DNA of 36,377 nt, taken from Boseongicola sp. GTDB taxonomy: Bacteria > Pseudomonadota > Alphaproteobacteria > Rhodobacterales > Rhodobacteraceae. Location of the stretch: positions 15,614-51,990 of the forward strand of contig JAPPOI010000458.1 of the NCBI GenBank assembly GCA_028818055.1. Direction: 5' to 3'. Numbering within the stretch: position 1 is the first letter of the stretch; each line of letters starts with the position of its first letter. The notes beneath the pieces are model-generated. The model did not search any database. It saw nothing but the letters and a program-made list of their open reading frames with translations, and was not told the origin of the DNA. This document shows positions 1-7,898 of this stretch, in pieces. A program made the position numbers and the translations under genes.

Positions 1-604
1 AAATATGTGGCTCCAATGTGTGCGTCGTGACACCGGCATTGTATCCCCAAACCTCGTGAAGAAGGACGTCGCGGGCGACCACGCCTTCTGACGCGCGATA
101 AAGAAACTTTAGAATGTTGGTTTCTTTTTCGGTCAGGCGAATCTTCTTCTCTTCCTCGGTCAGAAGCATCTTCTGGGCAGGCTGGAATGTGTAAGGCCCA
201 AGCTGGAAAACAGCGTCTTCCGATTGTTCGTGCTGCCGAAGCTGCGCGCGAATGCGTGCCAGAAGCACAGGGAACTTAAATGGCTTAGTGACATAGTCAT
301 TGGCACCGGCATCAAGCCCAAGGATCGTATCCGCATCACTGTCATGGCCAGTGAGCATCAAGATCGGGCATTTAACTCCGTGCTTGCGAAGGACGCGACA
401 CAGCTCGCGACCGTCAGTATCAGGAAGACCGACATCAAGGATCACAAGGTCATAGATGGCTTGTTTGGCTTTCTCCAAAGCTTCGGCACCATTGCCGGCT
501 TCGAAGACGTCAAACTCTTCGGTCATGATCAGCTGTTCGCCAAGCGCTTCGCGCAGATCGTCATCATCGTCGACCAGCAGAATTTTCTTCACGTTTTGCG
601 ACAT
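1..604 (-). CDS. OmpR/PhoB-family DNA-binding response regulator (3' end cut by window)
   Basis: Reading leftward from ATG at 604, the 201 visible codons give a two-component response regulator. A receiver domain fills about residues 5-120, with the acidic run DDDDD at 12-16, predicted phospho-acceptor Asp57 (LDVGLPD), Thr85 and the conserved Lys107 (TKPF). The start of a winged-helix Trans_reg_C domain follows (LTEKETNILKFLYR, then VWGYN). The C-terminal 20-30 residues lie outside the window. AGAGGAG sits just upstream of the ATG and supports this start. No histidine kinase is visible, so partner and regulon are unknown. It is divergent from ribA across a 186-bp region holding two perfect palindromes. 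The family call is secure; the specific regulator is not identified. Confidence 0.93.
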   Translation of the reverse strand, partial: MSQNVKKILLVDDDDDLREALGEQLIMTEEFDVFEAGNGAEALEKAKQAIYDLVILDVGLPDTDGRELCRVLRKHGVKCPILMLTGHDSDADTILGLDAGANDYVTKPFKFPVLLARIRAQLRQHEQSEDAVFQLGPYTFQPAQKMLLTEEEKKIRLTEKETNILKFLYRASEGVVARDVLLHEVWGYNAGVTTHTLEPHI

Positions 605-634
605 CTTCTCCTCTTCCCGTCCTGTGGACGCTTT

Positions 635-648
635 CAACACGGGTGTTG
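635..648. promoter_or_regulatory. Perfect palindrome CAACAC-GG-GTGTTG upstream of the response regulator
   Basis: Arms CAACAC (635-640) and GTGTTG (643-648) are perfect inverted repeats around GG. The site lies 31 bp upstream of the response-regulator start codon, where an operator would fit. The binding protein is unknown; autoregulation is only a guess. Confidence 0.4.
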
Positions 649-693
649 TATTCGATACGCTCTGACATGCGCAGTCGATCAGGTTACGGCAAG

Positions 694-706
694 AATTGCT
701 GCAATT
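694..706. promoter_or_regulatory. Perfect 13-bp palindrome AATTGC-T-GCAATT in the ribA upstream region
   Basis: AATTGC (694-699) and GCAATT (701-706) mirror each other around a single T, 85 bp upstream of ribA and 90 bp upstream of the divergent response regulator. The position fits an operator controlling either gene. I do not recognise the motif. Confidence 0.35.
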
Positions 707-790
707 TCTCACGTGCATGTGTCGAAACAGCGGGAAATGTTTCAAAATGCTTCAAAGCTGGATACATGAACTCGTAAGTATCGAGGTAAT

Positions 791-1867
791 ATGTCGCTTT
801 TGCCAAACTTGAATGATCGGATCGCCAGAGCCCGCACAGATTTGCGGCTTGGGCTTCCTGTTGTTCTGAGGGACGGCCAACATACCGCGTTGGTGTTTGC
901 GGCTGAGGGTCTAGACGACGAGCGGCTATCTGAAGCTCGGGAATTCGGCCCGTTGGAAATGGTGGTTACCTCCTGGCGCGCGCGCACACTGCAAATTCGG
1001 GTTTATGATGGCGATATTGCCCGCATCGAGGTTCCGGAAGATGCGACCGCCCTTTGGGTCAGTTGCATCGCCGATCCGAAGGACGACCTTCGGCACGCCA
1101 TGAAAGGGCCGTTCAAACCGGTTCGCGGCGGATCGACCATTATTCAGGAAACTGCCGTGAATCTGATCAAGTCCGCGTGGCTATTGCCGGCGGCCATCAC
1201 GATATTCACCGATCGAAATTTGCCCGACGGCCTGACCATTCTTGATGCGCAAGAGACGCATGAAGCACTGGACGCGCCGGTTGCACACCGAAATGTCGTG
1301 TCCGGTCGCGTCCCAATGCAGGTTTCCGAAGCCGGACGCGTCCATGTGTTTCGCCCTGACACGGGTGGAGAGGAGCATTTTGTTTGTGAAATCGGGCGGC
1401 CCGACAGAGAAAAGCCAGTGCTGGTCCGATTGCATTCAGCCTGCTTCACCGGCGATGTGTTGGGGTCATTGAAGTGTGATTGCGGACCACAGCTTGCAGC
1501 GGCACTTGGCAAGATGGGATCAGACGGCTCGGGCGTGCTTTTGTACCTGAACCAAGAAGGACGCGGTATCGGACTGGCCAATAAGATGCGTGCATATTCT
1601 CTTCAAGATCAAGGGTTTGATACCGTTGAGGCAAACCATCGGCTTGGCTTTGAAGACGACGAACGCGACTTCCGGACAGGCGCTGATTTGTTAAGGCGGT
1701 TGGGGATTAAGAAGATCAGGCTGCTAACCAACAACCCAGCCAAAGTCGCCATGATGGAAGCACAGGGCGTCGAAGTTGTTGAACGGGTTCCTCTGAAAGT
1801 TGGGTTAAATCCATTGAACGAACGATACCTGGATGTGAAGGCCAAGAAGTCAGGCCACATCCTGTGA
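791..1867 (+). CDS. ribA: GTP cyclohydrolase II with an N-terminal degenerate RibB-like region
   Basis: This is the first enzyme of riboflavin synthesis; it opens GTP to the diaminopyrimidine with loss of formate. The C-terminal ~200 of 358 residues are a complete RibA domain. Zinc-binding cysteines are at 218, 229 and 231, the same spacing as in E. coli RibA (54/65/67). The catalytic stretch YLNQEGRGIGL and the LTNNPAK motif are present. The first ~150 residues are extra relative to stand-alone RibA. They faintly resemble DHBP synthase (GLPVVLRDG...ALVFAAEGL) but lack the RENEGD acidic motif, so they are probably not RibB-active. The start codon has only a weak GAGG upstream. It is monocistronic, divergent from the response regulator. 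Confidence 0.93.
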   Translation: MSLLPNLNDRIARARTDLRLGLPVVLRDGQHTALVFAAEGLDDERLSEAREFGPLEMVVTSWRARTLQIRVYDGDIARIEVPEDATALWVSCIADPKDDLRHAMKGPFKPVRGGSTIIQETAVNLIKSAWLLPAAITIFTDRNLPDGLTILDAQETHEALDAPVAHRNVVSGRVPMQVSEAGRVHVFRPDTGGEEHFVCEIGRPDREKPVLVRLHSACFTGDVLGSLKCDCGPQLAAALGKMGSDGSGVLLYLNQEGRGIGLANKMRAYSLQDQGFDTVEANHRLGFEDDERDFRTGADLLRRLGIKKIRLLTNNPAKVAMMEAQGVEVVERVPLKVGLNPLNERYLDVKAKKSGHIL

Positions 1868-1896
1868 GAGGATTTGGAGCCAGTAATGCGCCGCTT

Positions 1897-1951
1897 GAGC
1901 GAAGGGGCGCTGCCCCCTCGCGCTCCCCCGGAGTATTTAGGCCAGAAAGAA
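1897..1951. repeat. GC hairpin plus CCCCCGGAGTATTT intergenic element typical of Rhodobacteraceae
   Basis: Between ribA and the next gene, an imperfect hairpin (GAGC 1897-1900 with GCTC 1922-1925; core GGGGC 1904-1908 with GCCCC 1912-1916) runs into CCCCCGGAGTATTTAGGCC and then AGAAAGAAAG, ending at the next start codon. From memory, variants of this module recur in many Rhodobacteraceae intergenic regions. Only one copy is seen here. It lacks a T-run, so it is not a standard terminator, although it may end the ribA message. Confidence 0.45.
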
Positions 1952-1955
1952 AGTC

Positions 1956-2459
1956 ATGAAGACGGACGACATGGTTGTGACGCCAATCGGCGTTCGATTT
2001 AGAGGGCGTCGTTTTCCCTGTGTGGTCGGCCGCGGCGGCATTACTGAACAGAAACGGGAGGGCGACGGTGCAACACCTGTTGGCGAACACCGGATTGTAG
2101 GCATGTTGTATCGACCCGATCGGATGGGACCTCCAACATCATGGGCGATACCTGTTCGTCCGGGCGATCTTTGGTGTGATGATCCGGACCATGAAGATTA
2201 TAACCTAATGGTCCGGGACCCGTTTCCGGGCAGTCATGAAGTTTTGCGGCGTGCCGACCCGCTGTATGACCTAGTAATCCTAACGGATTGGAATTGGCCT
2301 TATTCCGTCTCGGGTCAGGGCTCAGCCATCTTTATGCATCGCTGGCGACGGCCCGGCTATCCAACCGCAGGATGCGTTGGTGTCCGGCCTGCGGATTTAT
2401 TATGGATTGCGCGGCGTATCGGTATGGAAACCAAGTTGATCGTTCAAAATCAGCCGTAA
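1956..2459 (+). CDS. L,D-transpeptidase family protein (YkuD fold)
   Basis: The 167-residue protein carries the YkuD signature with His128 and catalytic-type Cys140 in FMHRWRRPGYPTAGCVGV, plus the upstream DGATPVG motif common to this family. YkuD enzymes cross-link peptidoglycan through L,D bonds or attach lipoproteins to it. No signal peptide or membrane segment is visible in the N-terminus (MKTDDMVVTPIGVRF), so periplasmic location is uncertain and a cytoplasmic or non-classical role is possible. No clear Shine-Dalgarno precedes the ATG; the start abuts the intergenic element. Its 3' end overlaps the convergent yggS by 10 bp. Confidence 0.85.
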   Translation: MKTDDMVVTPIGVRFRGRRFPCVVGRGGITEQKREGDGATPVGEHRIVGMLYRPDRMGPPTSWAIPVRPGDLWCDDPDHEDYNLMVRDPFPGSHEVLRRADPLYDLVILTDWNWPYSVSGQGSAIFMHRWRRPGYPTAGCVGVRPADLLWIARRIGMETKLIVQNQP

Positions 2460-3103
2460 TCGCGCGCACCAAATATTGCCGATCCGACGCGGACGTGTGT
2501 GGCGCCCTGGGCAATAGCGTCTTCGAAGTCACCGCTCATTCCCATGCTAAGGCCGGTCAGGCCATTTCTTGAGGCGATCTTTGCAAGCAAGGCAAAGTGT
2601 AATGAAGGCGATTCATGGACGGGCGGAATGCACATCAGTCCCTTAAGCGGTAGATTGAGTTCGCGGCATTCGGCTACCAATGCGTCTGCGTCTTCAAGTG
2701 CGACGCCCGCCTTTTGTCCTTCGTCGCCAGTGTTCACCTGGACAAACACATCAGGGCAATGTCCGGTTTCGTCTGCCAACCTGGCAAGCGTTCGGGCCAG
2801 TTTCGGGCGATCGACGGTATGGATCACGTCAAACAAGTCCATCGCAGCACGCGCCTTGTTCGTCTGAAGGGGGCCAATGAGGTGGAGCTCTACGTCTGGG
2901 AACTTTTCTTTAAAGTTTGGCCACTTGCCCTGAGCTTCCTGCACGCGGTTCTCGCCAAACACTCGATGGCCCTCGAGAAGCACAGCCTCAACCCTTTCAA
3001 GGGGTTGGACCTTGCTGACTGCAATCAAGTGAATGTCTGAGGGATCACGACCGTGCTTTTGTGCGGCGGTCTCAATGCGGGAATTTATTTCGGTCAAGCT
3101 CAT
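2450..3103 (-). CDS. YggS/PLPBP-family pyridoxal phosphate homeostasis protein
   Basis: The 217-residue protein matches the single-domain alanine-racemase-like barrel family (YggS, PROSC). The PLP-binding lysine is Lys31 in LIAVSK. Other family motifs are FGENRVQEA, the IGPLQTNK segment, the SMGMSGDFEDAI phosphate loop and the C-terminal VRVGSAIFGAR. The protein binds PLP without known catalysis and balances B6 vitamers and amino-acid pools in the cytosol. Length is slightly below the usual ~230. The start ATG has no strong Shine-Dalgarno. It lies downstream of and parallel to the porin gene but is separated from it by the porin terminator, so it is probably transcribed independently. Confidence 0.93.
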   Translation of the reverse strand: MSLTEINSRIETAAQKHGRDPSDIHLIAVSKVQPLERVEAVLLEGHRVFGENRVQEAQGKWPNFKEKFPDVELHLIGPLQTNKARAAMDLFDVIHTVDRPKLARTLARLADETGHCPDVFVQVNTGDEGQKAGVALEDADALVAECRELNLPLKGLMCIPPVHESPSLHFALLAKIASRNGLTGLSMGMSGDFEDAIAQGATHVRVGSAIFGARDYG

Positions 3104-3127
3104 GCCGCAGAGGTATGACGGCTAACC

Positions 3128-3162
3128 ACAAAAGAAAAGAGCGGGCACAAAGGCCCGCTCTT
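3128..3162 (-). terminator. Rho-independent terminator of the porin gene
   Basis: On the minus strand a perfect 10-bp stem (AAGAGCGGGC / GCCCGCTCTT, 3137-3162) with a 6-base loop is followed by TTTTCTTTTG. It starts about 23 bp beyond the porin stop codon. The plus-strand side has no T-run, so it acts on the leftward porin message. Confidence 0.9.
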
Positions 3163-3185
3163 CCCGAAGAACTATCCCGTAGGGA

Positions 3186-4082
3186 TTAGAACGACATCGC
3201 TGCGCCGAGGAACATCGAGTCGTTGTAGTTCATACCAGCCTCGATCGACAGTCCGCCACCCAAGTCGTAAGAAGTGGTGACTTCCCACTCGTCGGCGTCG
3301 TCTGTCGAAGCCGACAGAGTTGTTGCACCAGCTGAGTATGTTACGCCGAGAGCCCAACCGTCGGCGGTGTCAACTTCTCCGTCTAGGGTCAGAGGACCAG
3401 ACGAGAATACAGCACCAAGTGTCGTGACGTCGTCGCCAACTGCAGGCATGTCGTGTGACAGCGAAACCGACAGCGAGTCGCTGACAGTGTAACCAAGGTC
3501 AGCAACAAGACCGCCGTCTGCTGTGTCACCGTCGTTGCCTGTCAGGCCGAGGCTCAGAGCGCCATCCGAGTAGCCGATCGATGCCGACATTTCAGAGTCA
3601 ATGCCGTCACCGTCCAAGTCATACGTCACGGCCAAGCTGATGTCGCCCATGTCGTATTCGTAGAGGAGGTCGTGCGAGTTGTCGTCGTCGTACAGGTCGT
3701 CGGTGCCGTCTTCGTCAAACGTCAATGTACCGAAGTCACCCGAAATGAAGACCGAACCCAAGCCAGCAGTGCCGCCGTTGTGATCAAATTCGTCATCGCC
3801 CAGGTCGAAACCTGTACCAGCGTTCAGGTCAACTGATGCGCCGAATGTCAGACCGTTGTCGGAAGTGCCCGACAGGGTGAAGTCGAGCTCAACTTCATTA
3901 TAAACGTACAACTCATCTGCCAGGTGATTTTCACCGCCGGCAGCGGTGTTGTCATCTCCGAGACCAGTTGCAGCGATACCAGCCGCAGCCGAACCGCTGA
4001 TCGAAACGCCAGCATGGGCGTCTGCGAACGCAACGCCGGCCGACAGGACCAGAGCAGTCGTTCCGAAAAGAACCTTTTTCAT
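3186..4082 (-). CDS. Acidic outer-membrane porin (Rhodobacter type)
   Basis: The 298-residue protein starts with a Sec signal peptide (MKKVLFGTTALVLSAGVAFADAHA), followed by alternating beta-strand patterns and a C-terminal phenylalanine (GAAMSF), as expected for an outer-membrane beta-barrel porin. It should form a trimeric diffusion channel. The mature part is extremely rich in Asp and Gly (for example DGTDDLYDDDNSHD), consistent with a marine environment and a cation-binding eyelet. A GAGGG Shine-Dalgarno precedes the ATG. The start codon overlaps the stop of a 21-codon leader ORF (ATGA), and the leader also holds a perfect hairpin. A strong terminator follows the gene, so it is monocistronic. 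Confidence 0.92.
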   Translation of the reverse strand: MKKVLFGTTALVLSAGVAFADAHAGVSISGSAAAGIAATGLGDDNTAAGGENHLADELYVYNEVELDFTLSGTSDNGLTFGASVDLNAGTGFDLGDDEFDHNGGTAGLGSVFISGDFGTLTFDEDGTDDLYDDDNSHDLLYEYDMGDISLAVTYDLDGDGIDSEMSASIGYSDGALSLGLTGNDGDTADGGLVADLGYTVSDSLSVSLSHDMPAVGDDVTTLGAVFSSGPLTLDGEVDTADGWALGVTYSAGATTLSASTDDADEWEVTTSYDLGGGLSIEAGMNYNDSMFLGAAMSF

Positions 4083-4144
4083 CTTGTTTTCCCTCGTGTG
4101 TAAAAGGTGCGTCTCAATTCGGACGCACCGAACTGATTGGTCAT
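4079..4144 (-). CDS. Possible 21-residue leader peptide overlapping the porin start
   Basis: ATG at 4144 (minus strand) is preceded by AGAGGGGGAAACAC, a good Shine-Dalgarno at normal spacing. The frame reads MTNQFGASELRRTFYTRGKTR and its TGA overlaps the porin ATG as ATGA. Four Arg and four Thr codons are present. It runs straight through the hairpin at 4106-4129. The arrangement suggests translational coupling or a leader that controls the hairpin. A chance ORF cannot be excluded without comparison to relatives. Confidence 0.4.
   Translation of the reverse strand: MTNQFGASELRRTFYTRGKTR
4102..4129 (-). promoter_or_regulatory. Terminator-like hairpin in the porin leader
   Basis: Perfect 8-bp arms GGTGCGTC (4106-4113) and GACGCACC (4122-4129) enclose an 8-base loop. 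Read on the porin message, the hairpin is followed directly by UUUUA, then the GAGGG ribosome site and the porin ATG. It could attenuate transcription, stabilise the mRNA 5' end, or act as a DNA operator. Confidence 0.5.
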
Positions 4145-4327
4145 GTGTTTCCCCCTCTGGACGTCATTTTGCAAGCATACCGGAAACCATATCCAAGACT
4201 CCAACCGTGATGGTGCAGCTTTGCCACAGTCTTTTGGTGGACTCGTGTGGATTCGCCTGCGCGAAATGCCTTGAGCCGTCAGAAATGCTCGGATACTCAT
4301 GCAAAAACGCAATAGAGGGACGCTGAA

Positions 4328-4816
4328 ATGGGGGCATCGGGCAACAGATTCGCAGCCAAAATGGCGGTTTTGCTATGCGTGGCAGTCGTCGTCACTGGCT
4401 GTGGACGCATTGGAAATATCTTCAACGGCGATTCCAACGAGCAAACCCAAGCGGCTGAGTCCCAACCTAACCGTGAAACGATTTGGGATTTGTTTTCCGA
4501 TTCAAATGACCCGAACACCACTCTCGAGGTAAACAAGTATCTTTGGAATGCGTCGTTTGACGTACTCAACTTTTTGCCCGTGCAATCTGCGGATCCGTTC
4601 ACCGGCGTGATCGTGACCGGATTCGGAACGCCGCCAGGTGGTCGCACTGCATATCGAGCAACAATCTTTATCCGGGATCCTGCCCTTGAGGCACGATCCT
4701 TGAATATTGCGCTGGTGACACGCTCGGGGCCGGCATCGACGCAAACGGTAAGAGCTGTCGAAGACGCGATCCTAACACGCGCGCGCGAGCTTCGGATTCG
4801 CGACCTAGGCCTATAG
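4328..4816 (+). CDS. DUF3576 lipoprotein
   Basis: The 162-residue protein has a lipoprotein signal: a hydrophobic stretch MAVLLCVAVVVTGC with the lipobox cysteine at residue 25. The mature region (TIWDLFSDSNDPNTTLEVNKYLWNASFDVLNFLPVQSADPFTGVIVTGFG) matches the alphaproteobacterial DUF3576 family, whose role is not established. A short basic extension precedes Met12, which could be an alternative start; GAGGG upstream of the first ATG favours the longer form. Its last codons include two CTA leucine codons, followed 29 bases after the stop by a GC-rich hairpin and then leuS. DUF3576 next to leuS is a usual alphaproteobacterial order. Confidence 0.85.
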   Translation: MGASGNRFAAKMAVLLCVAVVVTGCGRIGNIFNGDSNEQTQAAESQPNRETIWDLFSDSNDPNTTLEVNKYLWNASFDVLNFLPVQSADPFTGVIVTGFGTPPGGRTAYRATIFIRDPALEARSLNIALVTRSGPASTQTVRAVEDAILTRARELRIRDLGL

Positions 4817-4844
4817 ATCTTCACGCAAAGCCCGATTAAGACGC

Positions 4845-4872
4845 AGGCCGGGCCATCGCCCGGCCTTATTTG
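4845..4872 (+). terminator. Terminator-like hairpin between the DUF3576 gene and leuS
   Basis: A perfect 9-bp stem AGGCCGGGC (4845-4853) / GCCCGGCCT (4858-4866) with a 4-base loop is followed by TATTTGT. Only 19 bases separate it from the leuS ATG, so no sigma70 promoter fits between them. It must lie in the leuS 5' UTR or be read through. Confidence 0.7.
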
Positions 4873-4891
4873 TAACTTCAAAGGCGATCGC

Positions 4892-7435
4892 ATGTCCGGA
4901 TACGACACGAAAACCATCGAGCCAAAATGGCAAAAAGCGTGGGAAGACGCGCTCACGTTTCGTGCCACGCGTACAGACGACAAACCAAAGTACTATGTGC
5001 TCGAGATGTTTCCATATCCGTCGGGTCGGATTCACATCGGGCACGTTCGAAACTATACCATGGGCGATGTGATCGCGCGTTATAAGATCGCAACTGGTCA
5101 TAACGTCCTGCACCCTATGGGCTTCGATGCGTTTGGAATGCCCGCCGAGAATGCCGCGATGGCCTCGAATGGGCATCCAAAGACTTGGACGTACGACAAC
5201 ATCGACACGATGGTCCAACAGATGAAGCCACTTGGTTTCGGGCTGGACTGGAGCCGAATGTTCGCAACCTGCGACCCTGAGTATTACGGTCAGCAGCAGT
5301 CGATGTTCATTGATTTCATGGAAAAGGGTCTCGTTTATCGCAAGAACGCGGTGGTGAACTGGGATCCCGTCGACATGACGGTGCTCGCCAACGAGCAGGT
5401 TATTGATGGAAAAGGCTGGCGGTCCGGAGCTGACGTCGAACGACGCGAATTGACGCAATGGTTCTTCAAGATCTCTGACTTTTCTGGCGAGTTGCTGGAA
5501 GCTTTGGACGAATTGGACGACTGGCCAGCCAAAGTGCGGCTGATGCAGGAGAACTGGATCGGCAAATCCCGTGGGCTTGAATTTGCTTTTGAGCGCACAG
5601 ACGACGGAGACCCGATCACCGTTTACACGACGCGTCCTGACACGTTGATGGGTGCTTCATTCATCGGCATCTCACCGGACCACCCTCTGGCCAAAGAGCT
5701 GGCAGCGTCTAATGCGGATGTTGAGGCGTTTCGCGCCGAGTGCCAAAAAGGAGGCACGACCGAAGAGGCGCTTGAGAAAGCCGAAAAGCTGGGCTTTGAC
5801 ACCGGCTTGACCGTAAAACACCCGCTTGATCCAAATTGGGAGCTTCCAGTCTGGATCGCCAACTTCATTCTGATGGACTACGGCACTGGCGCAATTTTTG
5901 CCTGTCCCGCACATGACCAGCGCGACTTGGATTTCTGCCGGAAGTACGGGCTTCCGGTTATCGACACGTTCTTTGCACTGGAAAATCCGCAGCCTGTTTA
6001 CACGGATGCTTTTGTTCCGCCCAAGTCAGAGACTGTGAAATGGGTAAATCACTTTGCAGGACTGGACGAAGCGACGGGCCAGGAAGCAATTGATGCTACG
6101 ATAGACTTCGCTGAGCGCGAAGGTTGGGGAGAAGGCGTAACAAACTATCGGCTCCGCGACTGGGGCCTTAGCCGTCAGCGGTATTGGGGATGCCCAATTC
6201 CCGTCGTTCACTGCGAAGATTGTGGCGTGGTTCCCGAAAAGAAGGAAAACCTTCCTGTTGAGCTGCCAGACGATGTGTCGTTCGACATTCCGGGTAACCC
6301 GCTGGATCGGCACCCAACCTGGCGTGATGTGCCCTGCCCGGCCTGCGGCAAACCAGCCAAGCGTGAAACCGACACGATGGACACCTTTGTGGACTCGTCG
6401 TGGTATTTCGCTCGGTTCACAGCACCGAGGGCCGATACGCCGACAGTTGCTGAAGATGCTGCGTATTGGATGAACGTTGACCAATACATCGGTGGTATCG
6501 AGCATGCGATCCTGCACCTTCTGTATTCGAGGTTCTTCGCCCGCGCGATGCACATCTGCGGTCATCTGCCCGAGAAATCGATTGAACCGTTCGACGCGTT
6601 GTTCACCCAAGGAATGGTGACACATGCAATCTACCAAACCGTCGGTGACGATGGACGTCCGGTGTATCACTATCCAGAGGATGTGGAGTTGCGCGACGGT
6701 AGTGGGTTTCTGAAAGACGGAACAGAAGTTCAGATCATCCCATCAGCGAAGATGTCCAAGTCGAAGAACAACGTTGTTGATCCCATGGACATCATTGACC
6801 GCTACGGCGCCGACACGGCGCGCTGGTTCGTTTTGAGCGATTCTCCGCCCGAGCGAGATGTCGAATGGACGGCATCAGGTGCTGACGCAGCTTCCAAGCA
6901 TTTGGCCCGTGTATATCGAATTGCCGCTGACATTGCCCAAGGCTCGGACACAGGTTCCAACGACGACGAATTGCTTAAGGCGATGCACAAAACCATCCAT
7001 GACGTAACGATGGGCGTGGAGAGCTTTGGCTTCAACGCGTCAATCGCGAAGCTTTACGCATTTACAAATGTTCTCCAGAAATCAAAGGCTTCTGCGGCTA
7101 CGAGGCGTGAAGCCGCGATGGTCTTGGCGCAACTAATGTCGCCGATGACGCCGCATCTGGCCGAGGAAGTCTGGGAGATGCTGGATGGCGAGGGTCTGAT
7201 CGCCAATGCGCCGTGGCCAGTCGCCGACGAGAGCATGCTCGTCGAAGACAGCGTCACGCTTCCCATCCAGATCAACGGAAAGAGACGTTCGGAGATCACT
7301 GTGCCAGCCGATCTGGCCAAAGACGAGGTTGAAAAGCTCGCGCTGGCCGACGATGCTGTGGTGAAAGCGCTGGCCGGAGGTCAGCCAAAGAAGCTGATCG
7401 TCGTGCCGGGCCGCATCGTAAATGTCGTCATTTGA
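4892..7435 (+). CDS. leuS: Leucine--tRNA ligase
   Basis: The 847-residue class I aminoacyl-tRNA synthetase charges tRNA-Leu in the cytosol. It begins with the bacterial LeuRS N-terminus, has the HIGH motif at 48-51 ([11 protein letters not shown]), an inserted CP1 editing domain with the [12 protein letters not shown] motif and the [16 protein letters not shown] pocket, and a cysteine-bearing zinc-like segment (CEDCG...CPACG). The KMSKS signature is at 620-624 ([13 protein letters not shown]), followed by an anticodon-binding helical domain and a C-terminal tail. Length is normal for bacterial LeuRS. AAGG lies 8 bases before the ATG. Its 3' end overlaps lptE by 14 bp, implying co-transcription. 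Confidence 0.98.
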   Translation: MSGYDTKTIEPKWQKAWEDALTFRATRTDDKPKYYVLEMFPYPSGRIHIGHVRNYTMGDVIARYKIATGHNVLHPMGFDAFGMPAENAAMASNGHPKTWTYDNIDTMVQQMKPLGFGLDWSRMFATCDPEYYGQQQSMFIDFMEKGLVYRKNAVVNWDPVDMTVLANEQVIDGKGWRSGADVERRELTQWFFKISDFSGELLEALDELDDWPAKVRLMQENWIGKSRGLEFAFERTDDGDPITVYTTRPDTLMGASFIGISPDHPLAKELAASNADVEAFRAECQKGGTTEEALEKAEKLGFDTGLTVKHPLDPNWELPVWIANFILMDYGTGAIFACPAHDQRDLDFCRKYGLPVIDTFFALENPQPVYTDAFVPPKSETVKWVNHFAGLDEATGQEAIDATIDFAEREGWGEGVTNYRLRDWGLSRQRYWGCPIPVVHCEDCGVVPEKKENLPVELPDDVSFDIPGNPLDRHPTWRDVPCPACGKPAKRETDTMDTFVDSSWYFARFTAPRADTPTVAEDAAYWMNVDQYIGGIEHAILHLLYSRFFARAMHICGHLPEKSIEPFDALFTQGMVTHAIYQTVGDDGRPVYHYPEDVELRDGSGFLKDGTEVQIIPSAKMSKSKNNVVDPMDIIDRYGADTARWFVLSDSPPERDVEWTASGADAASKHLARVYRIAADIAQGSDTGSNDDELLKAMHKTIHDVTMGVESFGFNASIAKLYAFTNVLQKSKASAATRREAAMVLAQLMSPMTPHLAEEVWEMLDGEGLIANAPWPVADESMLVEDSVTLPIQINGKRRSEITVPADLAKDEVEKLALADDAVVKALAGGQPKKLIVVPGRIVNVVI

Positions 7436-7898
7436 TCGTCGTGTATTCCTGCTGTCGCTGACCGCTCTTGCGGGCTGCGGATTTGAACCTGTCTATGCGC
7501 CCGGAAGCGTTACTCGGGACCTTCGAGGACGCATCGCGTTCCTGCCACCATCCGACGAAGAAGGATTTGCTCTGGTCAATAGGCTGGAGGAACGGTTGGG
7601 GCGGCCTGAGGCTGCTGATCTGACGCTGGCTGCCAGCATCAAGATTCGGGAACAGGCTGTTGGTTTCCTGCCAGATGGCTCGATCAGCCGGTACAATGTG
7701 TTAGGCGAACTGCCGTGGCAAATTACAGACGGTGACACTGTAGTTTTGGACGGACGAGAAGAGAGCTTCACCAGCTACTCTGCGACGTCCACGACTGTTG
7801 CAACACGTGCAGCCCAGCGCAATGCGCGTGAGCGCTTAATGGTTATTTTGGCCGATAGGGTCGTGACGTCAATCATGGCGCAGGCCGACCAGATATGA
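7422..7898 (+). CDS. lptE: LPS-assembly lipoprotein LptE
   Basis: The 158-residue protein has an RR-containing lipoprotein signal ending in the lipobox LAGC with Cys19, followed by GFEPVYAP, the hallmark start of mature LptE. The rest matches the LptE fold ([25 protein letters not shown]...). LptE plugs the LptD barrel in the outer membrane and helps place LPS in the outer leaflet. It overlaps leuS upstream by 14 bp and holA downstream by 4 bp (ATGA), the common alphaproteobacterial leuS-lptE-holA arrangement. Sequence divergence is normal for this family. Confidence 0.9.
   Translation: MSSFDRRVFLLSLTALAGCGFEPVYAPGSVTRDLRGRIAFLPPSDEEGFALVNRLEERLGRPEAADLTLAASIKIREQAVGFLPDGSISRYNVLGELPWQITDGDTVVLDGREESFTSYSATSTTVATRAAQRNARERLMVILADRVVTSIMAQADQI

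Noticed and set aside
224-769. Long plus-strand open frame opposite the response regulator
   Set aside because: It is antisense to a clear OmpR-type regulator and has no family-like content.
4145-4312. In-frame upstream extension of the porin leader ORF (to 77 codons)
   Set aside because: No ribosome site supports the earlier start, and this stretch holds the promoter region; only the last 21 codons from ATG 4144 are kept as a candidate.
4297-4983. 228-codon minus-strand frame across the DUF3576 gene
   Set aside because: It crosses a lipoprotein gene, a hairpin and the leuS start, and its composition is that of an antisense shadow.
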